Assembly (NCBI GenBank): GCA_014621425.1
Contig: JAANBB010000397.1
Coordinates: forward strand, 1 to 37,947
DNA from: Cylindrodendrum hubeiense
Taxonomy: Eukaryota; Ascomycota; Sordariomycetes; Hypocreales; Nectriaceae
DNA length: 37,947 nucleotides
Direction of reading: 5' to 3'
Shown in pieces: positions 19,879-30,654 of the stretch (within the stretch, counting starts at the first letter, position 1; every line of letters starts with the position of its first letter). The position numbers and the translations under genes are program-made. Under the pieces are notes generated by a model, which made no database searches, was not told the origin of the DNA, and saw only the letters and a list, made by a program, of their open reading frames with translations.

Positions 19879-21956
19879 TTAGCACTTGCCCTCCTGCCAC
19901 ATCTTAACCGATTTGATGACCATGCCGCGATCCTCCTTGGCGCCCCAGGTCGGCAGCCAGGTCGAGTTGGCCTTCCAAAATTCGCGCATGGGCGTCTCGC
20001 TGTTGTCAGCCCAGGGCTTGCCACCAACGGCGTCGCTAAAAGACGGGTAAAGTTAGCGCTGGACTGGAGTAAACTGGAGAGTAAACTGGGGAGTAAACTG
20101 GGCACTAGCAACGCAATAACGCTAAATCGACACTGTAGGGCTTAGAGGAGAGATGGCAACGGGAATGGTGGGGCGGAAGGGGAGGCGGAAGGGGGGCCCG
20201 TTCGTGTTCAAGGGGCCGGCAGTGCGTGAGAGTGGGTGTGCGGATGTGTCTGCTGTGTGGGCCGGATGGTGATGAAGCATTCATTTCAGACTTACGAGAA
20301 CCAGCCATTGGTGGAACCGACGGCAACGTTGAGGATCAGGAAGAAGGACTCGTCGAAGGGCGTGTTGGCGCGCCCAGTGGCGGTCCAGGGATCGACAGGC
20401 ACGGAGCCGTTGACCGACTCGCCAGCGAACTCGCCAAACGTCCACAGGTTCTTGTTCTTGGTGAAGTCGATGAAGCTGACTTGCTGCGGAGTGGTTGATG
20501 GAGTCAGCAGGGGTCTCTCGATTCATTGCTTTGCGTAGATGAAAGACATAAACGTGGAACTCACCCGAAGCCGGCCGTCCAGCCAGGTAAACAGATACTT
20601 CTCGCTCCACTCCAGCCCGTACGTGTGGAACTTGTCGGTATAGCGCACGCGCTTGCCACCCCATTCGCCCGACGTCATCCTCCAGCGGTCGTTCTCGGTG
20701 GCGGTGCCCCAGTGCAGGGCCGACGAGACGAGGTTGTCGCCCATCGGGTACGTGCGTGCGTCGTTGCCCCGGCTCTCGGCGATGTCGATCTCGCCTGATC
20801 GGGGCCAATCTCCGTAGACGTTGTCCTGCGGCATCATCCAGATGGCCGGCCACATCCAGTCGCCACGGGGCATGCGCGCCGTCACCTCGACCCGGCCGTA
20901 CCGGATCGACTTCTTGCCGCGCGTGTTGAGGCGCGCCGAGCGCACCGGGTTGATGATCTGGCCCTCGGTCGCGTTGCTGACGGCTGCGCAGGGGCTGCGT
21001 GCTTTGTCGTCGTCGATGGGGACTGACTTGTCCGCAGTGCACTTGCCATCGCTGCGACCGTCTGTCGTCAGGTTGACCGTGTGGCCGTTGATCAGTTGGT
21101 CGTAGGTAATGTCGGTGCTCTCGAGCGTCGTGGTCGGCACAATGTGCAGCCCGTCTATGTCGATATATGAATTGGCCTTGTCTGTGGTGGTCCAGTCAAA
21201 GGACCCCGTGCTGTAACATCGTTAGCCCTGCGTTGCACGACCAGGGTTCGAGTACCCGAGACAAGGTTCGAACAGCGACCCCCGCCAATAGCCGATCAGG
21301 GGATAAGACAATTCAACATACCCGAATCCATTCATTTGCACCTCGTGGTTCCAATTGTCCAGGTTCTCAAACTGGTCGTCCATGATCAGGCAGTACTGCA
21401 CCCCTCAGTTAGCCTGGGCTCTGGACGTAGCATAGCTGCCTTGGGTGATACTCACTTCATGGTTGGGCACTCCGCGCGTGGCATTCCAGCAGACATATCC
21501 GGCAAGGGCTTCGTAGAGAGAAATGGTCAGCGTATTCAGAGAGATGGTTGGGGAGGGAGAGGCCTACCGAGACCGATGCCGACGCACGTGTAGAAGATGA
21601 TGCTGTCCCAGTTGACATCCTTCTTCGACTTGGTGAGCCATGGCTTCTCAAAATCTCCCACGAGACGGCTGCTCTTGAAGCGCCGGCGTGGCCCTGCGAC
21701 TGGTTTCGGTCAGTATAAAATCAAAATAAGGGTGAGCTGCCTCATGTTGATTCAACGCACCGTCATATGCAGAGTACGCGGAGGCAGTCCGGTCAAAGGG
21801 CGTCCTTCGGGATGACTGAGAGCGTGCAACTGGTGTTACAGCAATAGGGGTCGCAAAGGGGTTTTCAGGCGACTCAGTACCAGGCGTTCCAATAGGATTC
21901 ACCCGCGTCGAGGCGGGCTCCTCGACGATAGAGTTGACCGTTCTTGAGCCTTCCAT
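19879..21956 (-). CDS. Membrane-anchored GH16 beta-glucanase-like protein
   Basis: The protein is 479 residues in seven exons: 21956-21761, 21693-21568, 21508-21456, 21395-21322, 21210-20565, 20483-20296 and 20035-19879. The sum is 1440 nt, in frame. There is no signal peptide. A Ser/Thr/Pro-rich cytosolic tail (1 to about 95) leads to one membrane segment at about 97-115 (IIFYTCVGIGLALAGYVCW), so this is a type II membrane protein. The GH16 fold follows; its core is MPRGDWMWPAIWMMP and SGEIDIAESRGN. The catalytic nucleophile and acid/base are Glu290 and Glu295 (E-I-D-I-A-E). The family hydrolyses or transglycosylates beta-1,3(4)-glucans; close relatives include beta-1,3-glucan-binding proteins, but both Glu are kept here. 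The last intron is unusually long (260 nt, 20295-20036) and contains a 12-bp tandem repeat. It lies tail-to-head with the WSC oxidase and is divergent from the GT2 gene. Confidence 0.94.
20067..20102. repeat. Tandem repeat, three 12-bp units, inside a GH16 intron
   Basis: GAGTAAACTGGA, GAGTAAACTGGG and GAGTAAACTGGG stand head to tail in the 260-nt last intron of the GH16 gene, near its 3' end. Confidence 0.9.
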
Positions 21957-23159
21957 TGTTCAACGAGAGCAGCCAATGTGTGAATATCCGGGTGCCCAAA
22001 AGCTAGGTGCCAAGTGAGCTCTCTTGAGTTTGTCCCAGGAAGCCGTGGTGATATGGAAACAGGGCTCCGCTTTGAAGGGCCTTGTTGGAATTCAAACAAC
22101 ATGGGAGCTAGACCTGGGCCTCGAGACAATCAGGGGTGATAACACCGGCCAGGGTCAAAGATATCCAGGTGGTCGAGGCCCCGATACGGCGCTCGAAAGA
22201 TCAGCTGAAATGCAGGCAAGTGTGACATGGCGATGCATCTATTGAACGCTATTGCCTTGTTGCCATGGCTGGCTTCGATGGCGCCTGGAGTGCTAGACAG
22301 AGATGCCGCGATGCCGAAACCCTGTTCGGCTGGCGACGAGGGTAGTGTAGGGGCGGAGTGACGCCTTGGACACGAGGAATTGTGTACATTACGGCAAAGT
22401 ATCTGGTCTCGGCCGCTCTGCAGCAGGGCTCTCGGCATGCAGACCGTGTTCGGAAGGTGAGGCTCTGATGATGTCGAAATAGCACCCCGGCCGGGATAAG
22501 GCCTAGCGGCTAGCAACCTAAAAGAAATGCGAATTGATCCTTGGGCTCCCGATCCACATGGGAGTCGACAGCTCGAATTCGAGGGCGCAGGTTTCATTGG
22601 CGCCACGGCCTGGTATCAGCGTGCTGTTGGCTGCGACGCCGCTAACCGCAGCGAAATTGCCAGGATGACGCTGAGCTTCTACGCCACAACTGTGCTTTGC
22701 TGTTGGTGGACGCTGACTGATAGCGCCCCGGCTGTTGAGGCTCTTGGCGGCGGCGGGCAAGATAAAGATAGGCGACTACCACGTAAACTCCGACGACGTG
22801 GTTTTGGATGGCATCCGATTGGGCGTCGAGCTGCCAGGGCCCATCTTGACGGGCGCGCGTTTCGCGTGCGGAGCTAATAAAGCGCCCGTCATCGATTGCC
22901 GGAGCCAAAAGCGTGCCAGGCCTGCTAAGCGTGCCACGCTCAATAAACCCGTTTCCGCTGGACATCGTCTATCTCGATATCCCGTATAACTGAACGCGGT
23001 CGACCAACTCCACCCCACAGCCGTCTAATTCCACCCTCCGAACGCTATCAGTCAGCGGCGAACACCTTGATTGCAATGAAAAGCAACGTGATTGGGCTTG
23101 CTACGCAGTTTATGCACCGCTGTGGTGTATTCTTGGCCGTGTGCGCCGCACTAAGGCAT

Positions 23160-23206
23160 GTTGCAAGGGCCGTTGCAAGGTCTGTTCCCTGGCCTATTCC
23201 CTGGCC
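23160..23206. repeat. Two adjacent 12-bp tandem duplications
   Basis: GTTGCAAGGGCC is followed by GTTGCAAGGTC, then TGTTCCCTGGCC (23183-23194) and TATTCCCTGGCC (23195-23206). Noncoding, in the GH16/GT2 promoter region. Confidence 0.75.
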
Positions 23207-23317
23207 GAGCCGTTTGGGTTTATTGGGATGCTACATTATGACGCGGGTCTCGGCACAGGCCCGGGCTTCTCTGGCGATGTGATGTGCTTTTCTGTTACGG
23301 GACCCAGCCAAGGGACC

Positions 23318-23353
23318 CGGCATTTGGCCCGTTATTGGGCCTGTTATTAGGCC
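23318..23353. repeat. Degenerate tandem repeat, three 12-bp units
   Basis: CGGCATTTGGCC, CGTTATTGGGCC and TGTTATTAGGCC stand head to tail. The last two differ at two positions. Noncoding. Confidence 0.7.
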
Positions 23354-24376
23354 TGTTCCGCTCTCGAGGTGGAGCTGCATTTATGGATCTGGGGCGGCCG
23401 TTGCCCCAGAAGCTTCTGCAGCCGGTAAACTGTCAGTGTTGGGGAGCTCCACAGCGGACAACGCAAGCTAAGCCTTGTCTTTATTTGGCGCCGAACTGGA
23501 GCGTTTCTGCTACTGAATTCCGTCGTCGATACTGACCAGTGCCGAGGCTGCTGTAAGTCGGTATTATGAGCAGCATCCAGTCCGTCAACAAGAGTCTTAC
23601 GCCGCCCATCGATCCTCTGGTTGGCGGATGACTCTGGAACCGCAAAAGAAACCAGCAACATAACGTGATTGGCTCTCTCGTGTCTGGTACCGACTTGACG
23701 CTCTCTGCAACCCCTTGCTAGCTACCTGCAGCAAGGGCCGCCTCAACTGCCCTGGCCATGCCCTCCTCGCTGCCTAGCTTTGCCATTATCGATTATCGAC
23801 GTGGAGCTGCCGATGGACGAGTTCAAGGACGAGTGTCTCAATCTAGTTGCTGACACCGGCGCCGCCACGGGCCTCGCTGTCCCCCGAGACTGGATTCAAC
23901 TGGCAACTAGCCAGCTTCCCTATCTCGTGGCGGTTGCCTCACCGTCAGCTCGATGTCGAGGTTGCGTGCTAGCCTCGGCAGTCCCAGCCCCCTCGTCTCA
24001 TGGGGCGCTTGGGTAAATGTCCACACCTCCATCGGCTGCTCTGCACAATCTAGAGCCTTGCCAGGTTGGCCGAGAGCAGGCCAGTTCAGCGCAATGCAGG
24101 CCGCCTCCTCCGACACGAGCTCCCTCGCGGCCCAAACACGGCATAATCCATCCAGGCTCACGGATCTGGAACGCGGTCCGATCCATCAACAACTTTCATA
24201 ACATGGGCCAGGGCCGTTCGCCTTCGGCTTCCTCTTGGCCTGATTAACCTGACTTCTTTTCCGTCTTCTTCCCACACCTCCCCCTCCTCTCTCCCGAGGC
24301 AGATATCCAGGTTCATTTGGAAAAGGATTCCCCTGTGCAAGCCTTCCGGTGCGCAAGTCCCTATCCAAATCCAACA

Positions 24377-27300
24377 ATGGCCTCCGAGAAACCGCTCTCC
24401 CGCTCCGGCGAGTCGGTTGCGCCTACGCCCGCCAGCCCTACTGCCGACCCGCAAACGCTCAAGAGGCTCGAGGGAGGTGAATTCCCTTCCTTCATCTCTC
24501 ATCCCTCTTCAGAGCGGGCCTTTAGAGGTTACCCTCCGTCGCGGTCCGGCCACAGCTCCTACTCTGGGACCCCTGGGGCGAATCCCTCCGATAACAAGGA
24601 GCCAGCGCTGGTGAGTCCTGTCGATACGTCCTTATCCTTTGTCTTGCTCAAGCCATGCACTGCCTACGCAGGGTGACCACGCTGAGTGTTACCCTGCCCA
24701 TCTTCTCCCTGCCAAGTTTGTCCCTGCCCAGTTTGTCCCTCCATCTTTTCCCTACACATCTTACTTTCCTCTGTGCTGGGGCCCCAACCCTTTTATCAAT
24801 CTGCCTCAACTTATACCCACACTGCTTCACCCCTTCCAATGCCTCTGCACGCAACAGCAACCAGCCCGTGGCTCCCCTCATGACAGAAAAGCCTAACCCC
24901 ACCCAGGTTGCCAAATACCTCGCCCGTCGTGCGACTCTGCTCGGATGGTTCGATGAGCCGGCGGCCGCCGCCATCACCAGCGGCTGGTCTGGGACATGCG
25001 TTGCGCTGAAGAAGCCCGATGGCTCCTACACCTATGCACCTGATGACCCGAGCCCCGACTTGGTGGCGGCCGTCGCCCGCCTTGGCGAGAATGCCGTCGT
25101 CTCCATGTCCTCGGAGGTGACTAACACCGTCCTCGACACCATCACGTCTGAGCAGGCGAGCCTCCTTGTGGAGAGCACCGGCGCCCGCATCCCCATCGTC
25201 GCCACGCTGGCCGACGTCCATCAGTCGCTCGTACACTCGACCAGCTCGTGCATCGTCGCTCAGGAGCGCTGCGTGCTCATCTGGTCCAATGTGCCCAACA
25301 CCGTCATCAATGTAGCACACAATGTCGAGAAGCAGCTGCTAGGCTTTGTAAGTAATGGATAAGCCCGTCCCTCCATCTCGGCTGCAAGCCAAGCCAATCG
25401 TATTTCGCATTGTCTTTTTTTGCGACCAAGATGGGCAATAAAAACGCCACAATGACAGAGCTGACGCGGGTTGTGGATATGTAGATCGTTGGCCCTTCGA
25501 TGCCCCGCGGGCTGCTTGCCCAGACGGAGGAGCAGTCGATCGAGGGCACGCCAATCCGTGGCGCCCTCGATGAGAAGAATGAGATATACCAGGCCGCCTT
25601 CAAGGTCGAAGAGGGCGAAGGCGAGATCGAGGAAGACCTTGAGGGCAATCCGCCTGTGCGGCCCGCCCTGAGGGTGCACTCGTTCCGAATTGGCCTTGTC
25701 ATGATCTTGGTCATTCTAACGCAGGGCCTAGGTGTTGCCAAAGTGAGTTAATTATTATATCCAATGCGGATCCCTCGCATATGGAACTGCGCTAACCGCC
25801 AACTGCTGTAGCTTCTCAAGGAATGGTCGTGGGACGGCGATTGGAGGCGATTCATCCTGGTGGGTTATGTCGGTGCTGTGATGCTATTCGTCGAAACTGA
25901 CCCAAATACAGATTGTCGTTATCCCGCCTCTCTGCCTCCTGTCATTGGTGTGTGTTTCTCCCTCTAGAGCTGCAATGTGCAACTAGCTGACTTGGTGTAC
26001 AGTTCTTCTTCATTGTCGTCGTTAGCAGTGTCTTCCAATTGCTTCTCCCGGCTGGCATGTGCCTGAAAAACTCGAAATACCATTCTGGTGAGCAATTCTG
26101 GCGCTTTTGACATAGTCAGGACTTGGATCTGACCCAGTGTGTAACATAGCTGTGAGGCCCAACCGTAAGCGCTACGTCAACTATGAGCTGCCGCACATCA
26201 CCGTGCAGATGCCCGTCTACAAAGAGGGTCTCCGAGGGTAAGTAGATCTCCCGGTATTGTAAATCATGTGAGTTATGTCTGACTCGTCTCGAACAGTGTC
26301 GTTGTCCCAACCATGGTCTCCGTCATGGCTGCTATCCAGTACTACGAGAACCAGGGCGGCACAGCGTCCGTCTTTATCAACGATGACGGCATGCAGTGCA
26401 TCCAGCCTGAGCTGGCCATAGCCCGCAAGCAGTACTACCGCGAGAATGGCATCGGATACTGCGCGCGCATGCCGAACATGAAGACCTCCAAGAGTGGCGG
26501 CTTCTTGTCGTGGTTCAAGCGGTCGCCCCCAGTTGACCCTGAGGTGGACAACCAGGACGAAAGCGAGCTCAGTCCCCAAGGCCGCGCCAACAAGCTTGGC
26601 TTCGTGCGTAAGGGCAAGTTCAAGAAGGCCAGCAACATGAACTACTGCCTGGCCTTCTCCAACCGCGTAGAGGACGAGCTGCACCGCCTGACGGAGCTCG
26701 AGTGCGGCAACCGCAACTGCAGCTACGAAGACCTGAATGATGAGGACGACGACAGGCTCTACGAGGTGGCTCTGCAGAACATGCTTGATGCCGACGAGGG
26801 CCAGACTTGGGCCGAGGGCAACATCCGCATGGGCGAGATCATTCTGATCATCGACTGCGATACCCGTGTCCCCATTGACTCCCTTCTGTACGGCGCTCTC
26901 GAGATGCACGAAAGTCCTGAGGTTGCCATTCTGCAGCACGGTTCCGGTGTCATGCAGGTTGCCCACAACATCTTCGAGAACGCCATCACCTACTTCACCA
27001 ATATTGTCTACACTGCCATCAAGTACGGTGTCGGCACTGGTGATGTCGCCCCCTTCGTTGGTCACAACGCCTTCCTGCGCTGGAAAGCCATCCAGAGCGT
27101 CTCCTTTGTCGATCCCACCGATGGCATCACGAAGTGGTGGTCCGATACCCACGTGTCCGAGGACTTCGACATCAGTCTGCGTGTTCAGATGGCCGGCATG
27201 GTCTGTCGACTAGCCACCTACCACAACGGCGGCTTCGAGGAGGGTGTCTCTCTCACCGTCTACGACGAGCTCAATCGTTGGGAGAAGTATGCCTACGGCT

Positions 27301-28102
27301 GCAACGAGCTTGTATTCCATCCCCTGTAAGTTACTCAATGTCTCAGAGCCCTGATACATGACTAACTTGCCTTGTGCGCAGCTACCAATGGATCTACAAA
27401 GGGCCAGTCACGAGGCTGTTCCTACGATTCCTCTGGAGCAACATGCCCGTCTCTAGCAAGGTCTCCATTATTGCCTACATTTTTACCTGTAAGTGCACTC
27501 CTCCATTATAAATCCTTTCGAGTTGGCGAAGCTTACCATTTACAGACTACGCCATCGCTGCCGGTATTTTGCTCACCATCGTCAACTACGTCCTTGTCGG
27601 TTTGTTCTTCTGGGATCTCGACCACTTCTACACCCCTTCTTGGGGTATCTGGGTGTCTCTCCTAGTAGTCTTCAACGGCGTCTCCTCGGTGTCCTTCAGC
27701 ATGACGCGCCACCGACTTAAGGAGAAGTCGTTCTGGGTCACCATCCTGGAGACAATAAAGTGGCTGCCGTTTCTGATCCTCTTCTTTGGTGGTATCAGCA
27801 TCAACTGTGCCAAGGCACTGCTCTGTCACGCCTTCTCCATCAACATCGAGTGGGCTTCGACCTCCAAGGAGCTGGGTCCCACGGGTATCTACATTGGCCT
27901 CAACAAAATGATGCACCGCTTCAAGTACACCTTCCTGATCTGCATTGTTATCGCCGCAGGCATGATTTACATGGCAGTCGGCGCCCCATGGGGCTGGACC
28001 ATCTCCCCTGGTGATTACTCCACCGGTACCTACGCCATTGTGCCGCTCGCTGTTCAGGTGGCCTGTTCGTTCGCTCTGCCCCTGTTCCTTGGATTGACGT
28101 GA
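24377..28102 (+). CDS. Family 2 glycosyltransferase, polysaccharide-synthase type, multi-pass membrane
   Basis: About 960 residues. Exons: 24377-24610, about 24907-25347, 25485-25742, 25812-25859, 25912-25947, 26003-26087, 26150-26237, 26297-27325, 27382-27488 and 27546-28102. The exon 2 start is uncertain: 24865 also keeps frame, and a 24611-24671 intron leading into another frame is possible. The N-terminal cytosolic part leads to two membrane segments (about residues 285-310 and 323-355). The GT2 catalytic domain follows, with Asp426-Asp427 (FINDDGMQ), Asp583/Asp585 (IIDCDTRVP), Asp686 (SEDFDIS) and Arg724-Trp725 (ELNRWEKYAYGCNE). About five membrane segments close the protein. This is the D, DxD, ED, (Q)xxRW layout of processive synthases such as chitin, cellulose or hyaluronan synthases; the Q of QxxRW is Glu here. 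The product is probably an extruded glycan, identity unknown. It is neither a standard chitin synthase (no EDR...QRRRW) nor FKS1. Confidence 0.9.
24692..24736. repeat. Tandem repeat, three 15-bp units, in or next to GT2 intron 1
   Basis: CCCTGCCCATCTTCT, CCCTGCCAAGTTTGT and CCCTGCCCAGTTTGT stand head to tail. In one plus-strand frame this reads as a P-A-x-x-x pentapeptide repeat (PAHLL, PAKFV, PAQFV). That frame would be reached if a short first intron (24611-24671, GTGAGT to CAG) is used, so its coding status is open. Confidence 0.75.
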
Positions 28103-28563
28103 GCGGGTGCACCCATCGGAACAAATCACCAACCTCATCGCCTCTGTACTTCATGTGTGAGAAGAGGGAACATGGATGTCGCCATCCCTAATTCATTCCT
28201 TACTGCTGCGTTAGATTCACTTGTCGGTGGATGGCTTGATATATACACTTCGCCATTGGATTGAGTATTTAGAGATTGTCTTATCTGGTGTTATTATTTA
28301 TGAAGGAACAACGAGATTGGATGTCAACTCGCTCTACGTCGCGGGCATTACTCTATAGAGAGTGGTATTTTTAATTTGGCTCAAAGAGGTTTATAGATTT
28401 TATGGTCCCAATAGCTAATCCAAGTTCTGCCAATGCTGTGGATTGAATGATAGTTGCTATAATTTTGAATACTATCTGACTATACTAAGATAATACAACA
28501 TCGTAGACATTGTGAAGATCGACACTACTAGAACATTATTTCCCTGTTTCGTGCATTCCAAGA
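28103..28563. other. Intergenic, convergent 3' ends
   Basis: This 461-bp gap lies between the GT2 stop and the permease stop, AT-rich in its right half. No gene or repeat seen. Confidence 0.6.
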
Positions 28564-30516
28564 TTACAGGCACGTGAAAGCGTGCCCAACTGAACCAGAA
28601 TTGTAAGCATTGACGATACTTTGAATTGTCGTGTAGGTTCCAGCAATCGTCAGAAATGATCCAAGCACGATGGTAAAGCAATGGAGACCGCAGACTGCCA
28701 TCTTCAGCTTGCTAGATCTATGGTTACCCTGGTCGATGTACAGCCCCATGAGAGCGGGAATAATAAGCTAAGGGTGGTAAAAGAGTTAGTAATGATTCCC
28801 AAGTATTACTAGAGCGGTAAACATACGCATGTTGGCGCGCAGCAGAGCGATCCGATGAGACCGATGAGATAGCTGAAAAATGGAACTGCTTCGGCGATGA
28901 TAAATGACATTGCCGTGATTCCAATGGTGGATCCCCTGGAATATCATGTCAGAATATGGAAAATGCGGGCATACGGTGCGCAAGGGATAAGAATACTCAC
29001 AGCCAGGTCGCCCAGTGTGTGACGCTGTTGCTCTGTAGGTGCTCGGAGCCACGAAGGATGCGAACCAGAAGCTAGAAATGGTTAGTTAGCCTACCACTAT
29101 CAAATATTGTCAATAAAGGCTTACAAATTTAGCAGCAAGGTGAACCCAGAGTGTGGACGTCATTATAAAGCCGGGAACGGAGACTCCGTAGGCAATCTTC
29201 TCTAATGTTCCTCCGGCACTTGCTAAAGATGGACTGGCAACATATTGCCCACAGTAGCTATCGGACATTAGCGAGTCAATCGCAGAACAGATTCATTATA
29301 CTCCAACTTACAAGTATACGACCGTTCCAAACGAAACATAGCAGGCTGCTAAAGCTCCCTGGGACGAGAATAGCGCCTTTGGGAAAGACTTCGGGACCTT
29401 CATCTCCGCGATGACTGGCATAAATGTAGGAGTAGAGCCGAAACCAGCTGTATAACGAAATGGTTAGTTAAAAGTGTCGGCGAGAGGTAGTAGTCGTAGA
29501 GAGCTTACCGAAAAGGTTGATGACGGCAGTTAGGCCAGCGACGAACCCAGGAGCACCAACCGCGACCACTGCAAGGTCGTATGGGCCCGTTTGCGGAGCA
29601 GCAGCGGGTCTATCGACTTGTGTGACGCCGACACTATTTGACGATTGTTAGCATTGTGACGGAACATGGGATAATAGTGGAACACTCACACGACAATGAA
29701 CACGGCCGTGAAGATGGATGCAAATCCAATCCATGTCAAAATGGCCAACTTTCCCAGAGTCCGAATACTGGCGACCAGTGCAGTGCAAAGCGCAGCCACC
29801 ATGGTCCAGACGACTGTGCAAACCTTTCCATTGGCCAGGATTTTGAGTCCCTGAGCCAATCCAATGAAACCAGATCCAGTGGCCAGGCTGTACCGTTTCC
29901 CTCAGATAAGTAATTGGAATACTAATCGCAGCACAGGAGGCGAACTTACATCCAAGTGAGGAGAAACAAGCCGCCAGCAATTTCACGCGCGATCGGACCA
30001 CCCATTACCGCGGCAGCGTCGGCAATGTTGTGAACCCCACGGTACTTCATGCGAAAAGCGTACATTATGTAGGCGTAATCTTGGGGGCGAACGTTAGCGA
30101 CTGCGGCATGATTGCTTGTGTTGAATTTTGTACTTACAGGTCGTCATACAGCCCCAGCAGATGAGAAGGATAATTCCCGGTCCGTAACCAACGACACTGA
30201 AGGCGGAGGGAATTGCCAATACTCCTGTTGCGAAGCATAGTTTCATAAGGATGATGCCTGCTCGAACCCTGGGTTGCAAATTTGCCGTCAGTGAATGCAC
30301 TTCAATGAAGAGCTAAAAGCCCCAGTGTTGTCAGGGAATGTTGGTATCATACCATCCGAGAGTACGAAAGTCGGTTTGACCAGGAACGCTGGTGAAGACT
30401 TCGTCATCTTCGACGATTTCCGTCTTGGTGTCCAAGTCTGGGTTGGCATGGCGATCGACTCCGAAATCAATCTTCTCCGCCGCCGCTTCGACTTCGTTCG
30501 GTTCGTAGGCGGTCAT
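28564..30516 (-). CDS. Neutral amino acid permease (AAAP family, mtr-like)
   Basis: The protein is 466 residues in ten exons: 30516-30353, 30268-30138, 30079-29950, 29887-29690, 29633-29509, 29447-29312, 29257-29125, 29071-29001, 28935-28827 and 28767-28564. The sum is 1401 nt, in frame, and all nine introns are GT-AG of 53-84 nt. A charged cytosolic N-terminus (1 to about 54) precedes about eleven hydrophobic segments. The first core segment has the family look (RAGIILMKLCFATGVLAIPS), followed by YGPGIILLICWG, then LATGSGFIGLAQ and AGFGSTPTFMPVIAEM. This matches the amino acid/auxin permease superfamily, in particular the group of Neurospora mtr, which imports neutral aliphatic and aromatic amino acids by proton symport at the plasma membrane. 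The exact substrate is inferred from family only. ATG 30516 is preferred over an upstream in-frame ATG at 30612, which lies before the TATA element. Confidence 0.92.
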
Positions 30517-30594
30517 GGTTGGCTGATTCGAAATGGAAAACACTGGTGGAATGTTGGTCGGAAGTATGCAGAATGTCGAGTTTGTTGTTGACGG

Positions 30595-30602
30595 TTTATA
30601 TA
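30595..30602 (-). promoter_or_regulatory. TATA box of the amino acid permease gene
   Basis: The minus strand reads TATATAAA about 80 bp before the ATG at 30516, the best TATA match in the window. Its position argues against the in-frame upstream ATG at 30612. Confidence 0.55.
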
Positions 30603-30648
30603 TTGTTGTCAATGGACTGTCGCAAATTTCCGCTCGCCCAGCTGCCAG

Positions 30649-30654
30649 TTATCT
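30649..30654 (-). promoter_or_regulatory. GATA-type site in the permease promoter
   Basis: The minus strand reads AGATAA, about 133 bp upstream of the permease ATG. HGATAR sites are bound by AreA/NIT2 factors that switch on nitrogen-source uptake genes. A single 6-bp match is weak evidence. Confidence 0.3.

Larger units (their letters stand above)
21957..24376. other. Long divergent promoter region of the GH16 and GT2 genes
   Basis: About 2.4 kb lies between the ATGs of two divergent genes. No open frame in it has family-level signal. Short tandem duplications occur at 23160-23206 and 23318-23353. It presumably holds both promoters and 5' UTRs; no TATA element stands out next to either start. 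Confidence 0.55.

Noticed and set aside
20281..21042. 253-residue minus-strand frame inside the GH16 gene
   Set aside because: Out of frame with the GH16 catalytic motif SGEIDIAES; Arg/His/Gln-rich shadow that crosses two introns.
21235..21280. GGTTCGAGTACC and GGTTCGAAC strings resembling a tRNA T-arm/B box
   Set aside because: They lie in a GH16 intron and its flank, and no matching acceptor, D or anticodon arms are found on either strand.
26217..27152. 311-residue open frame on the minus strand
   Set aside because: Antisense of the GT2 catalytic exon, whose Asp motifs prove the plus strand is coding.
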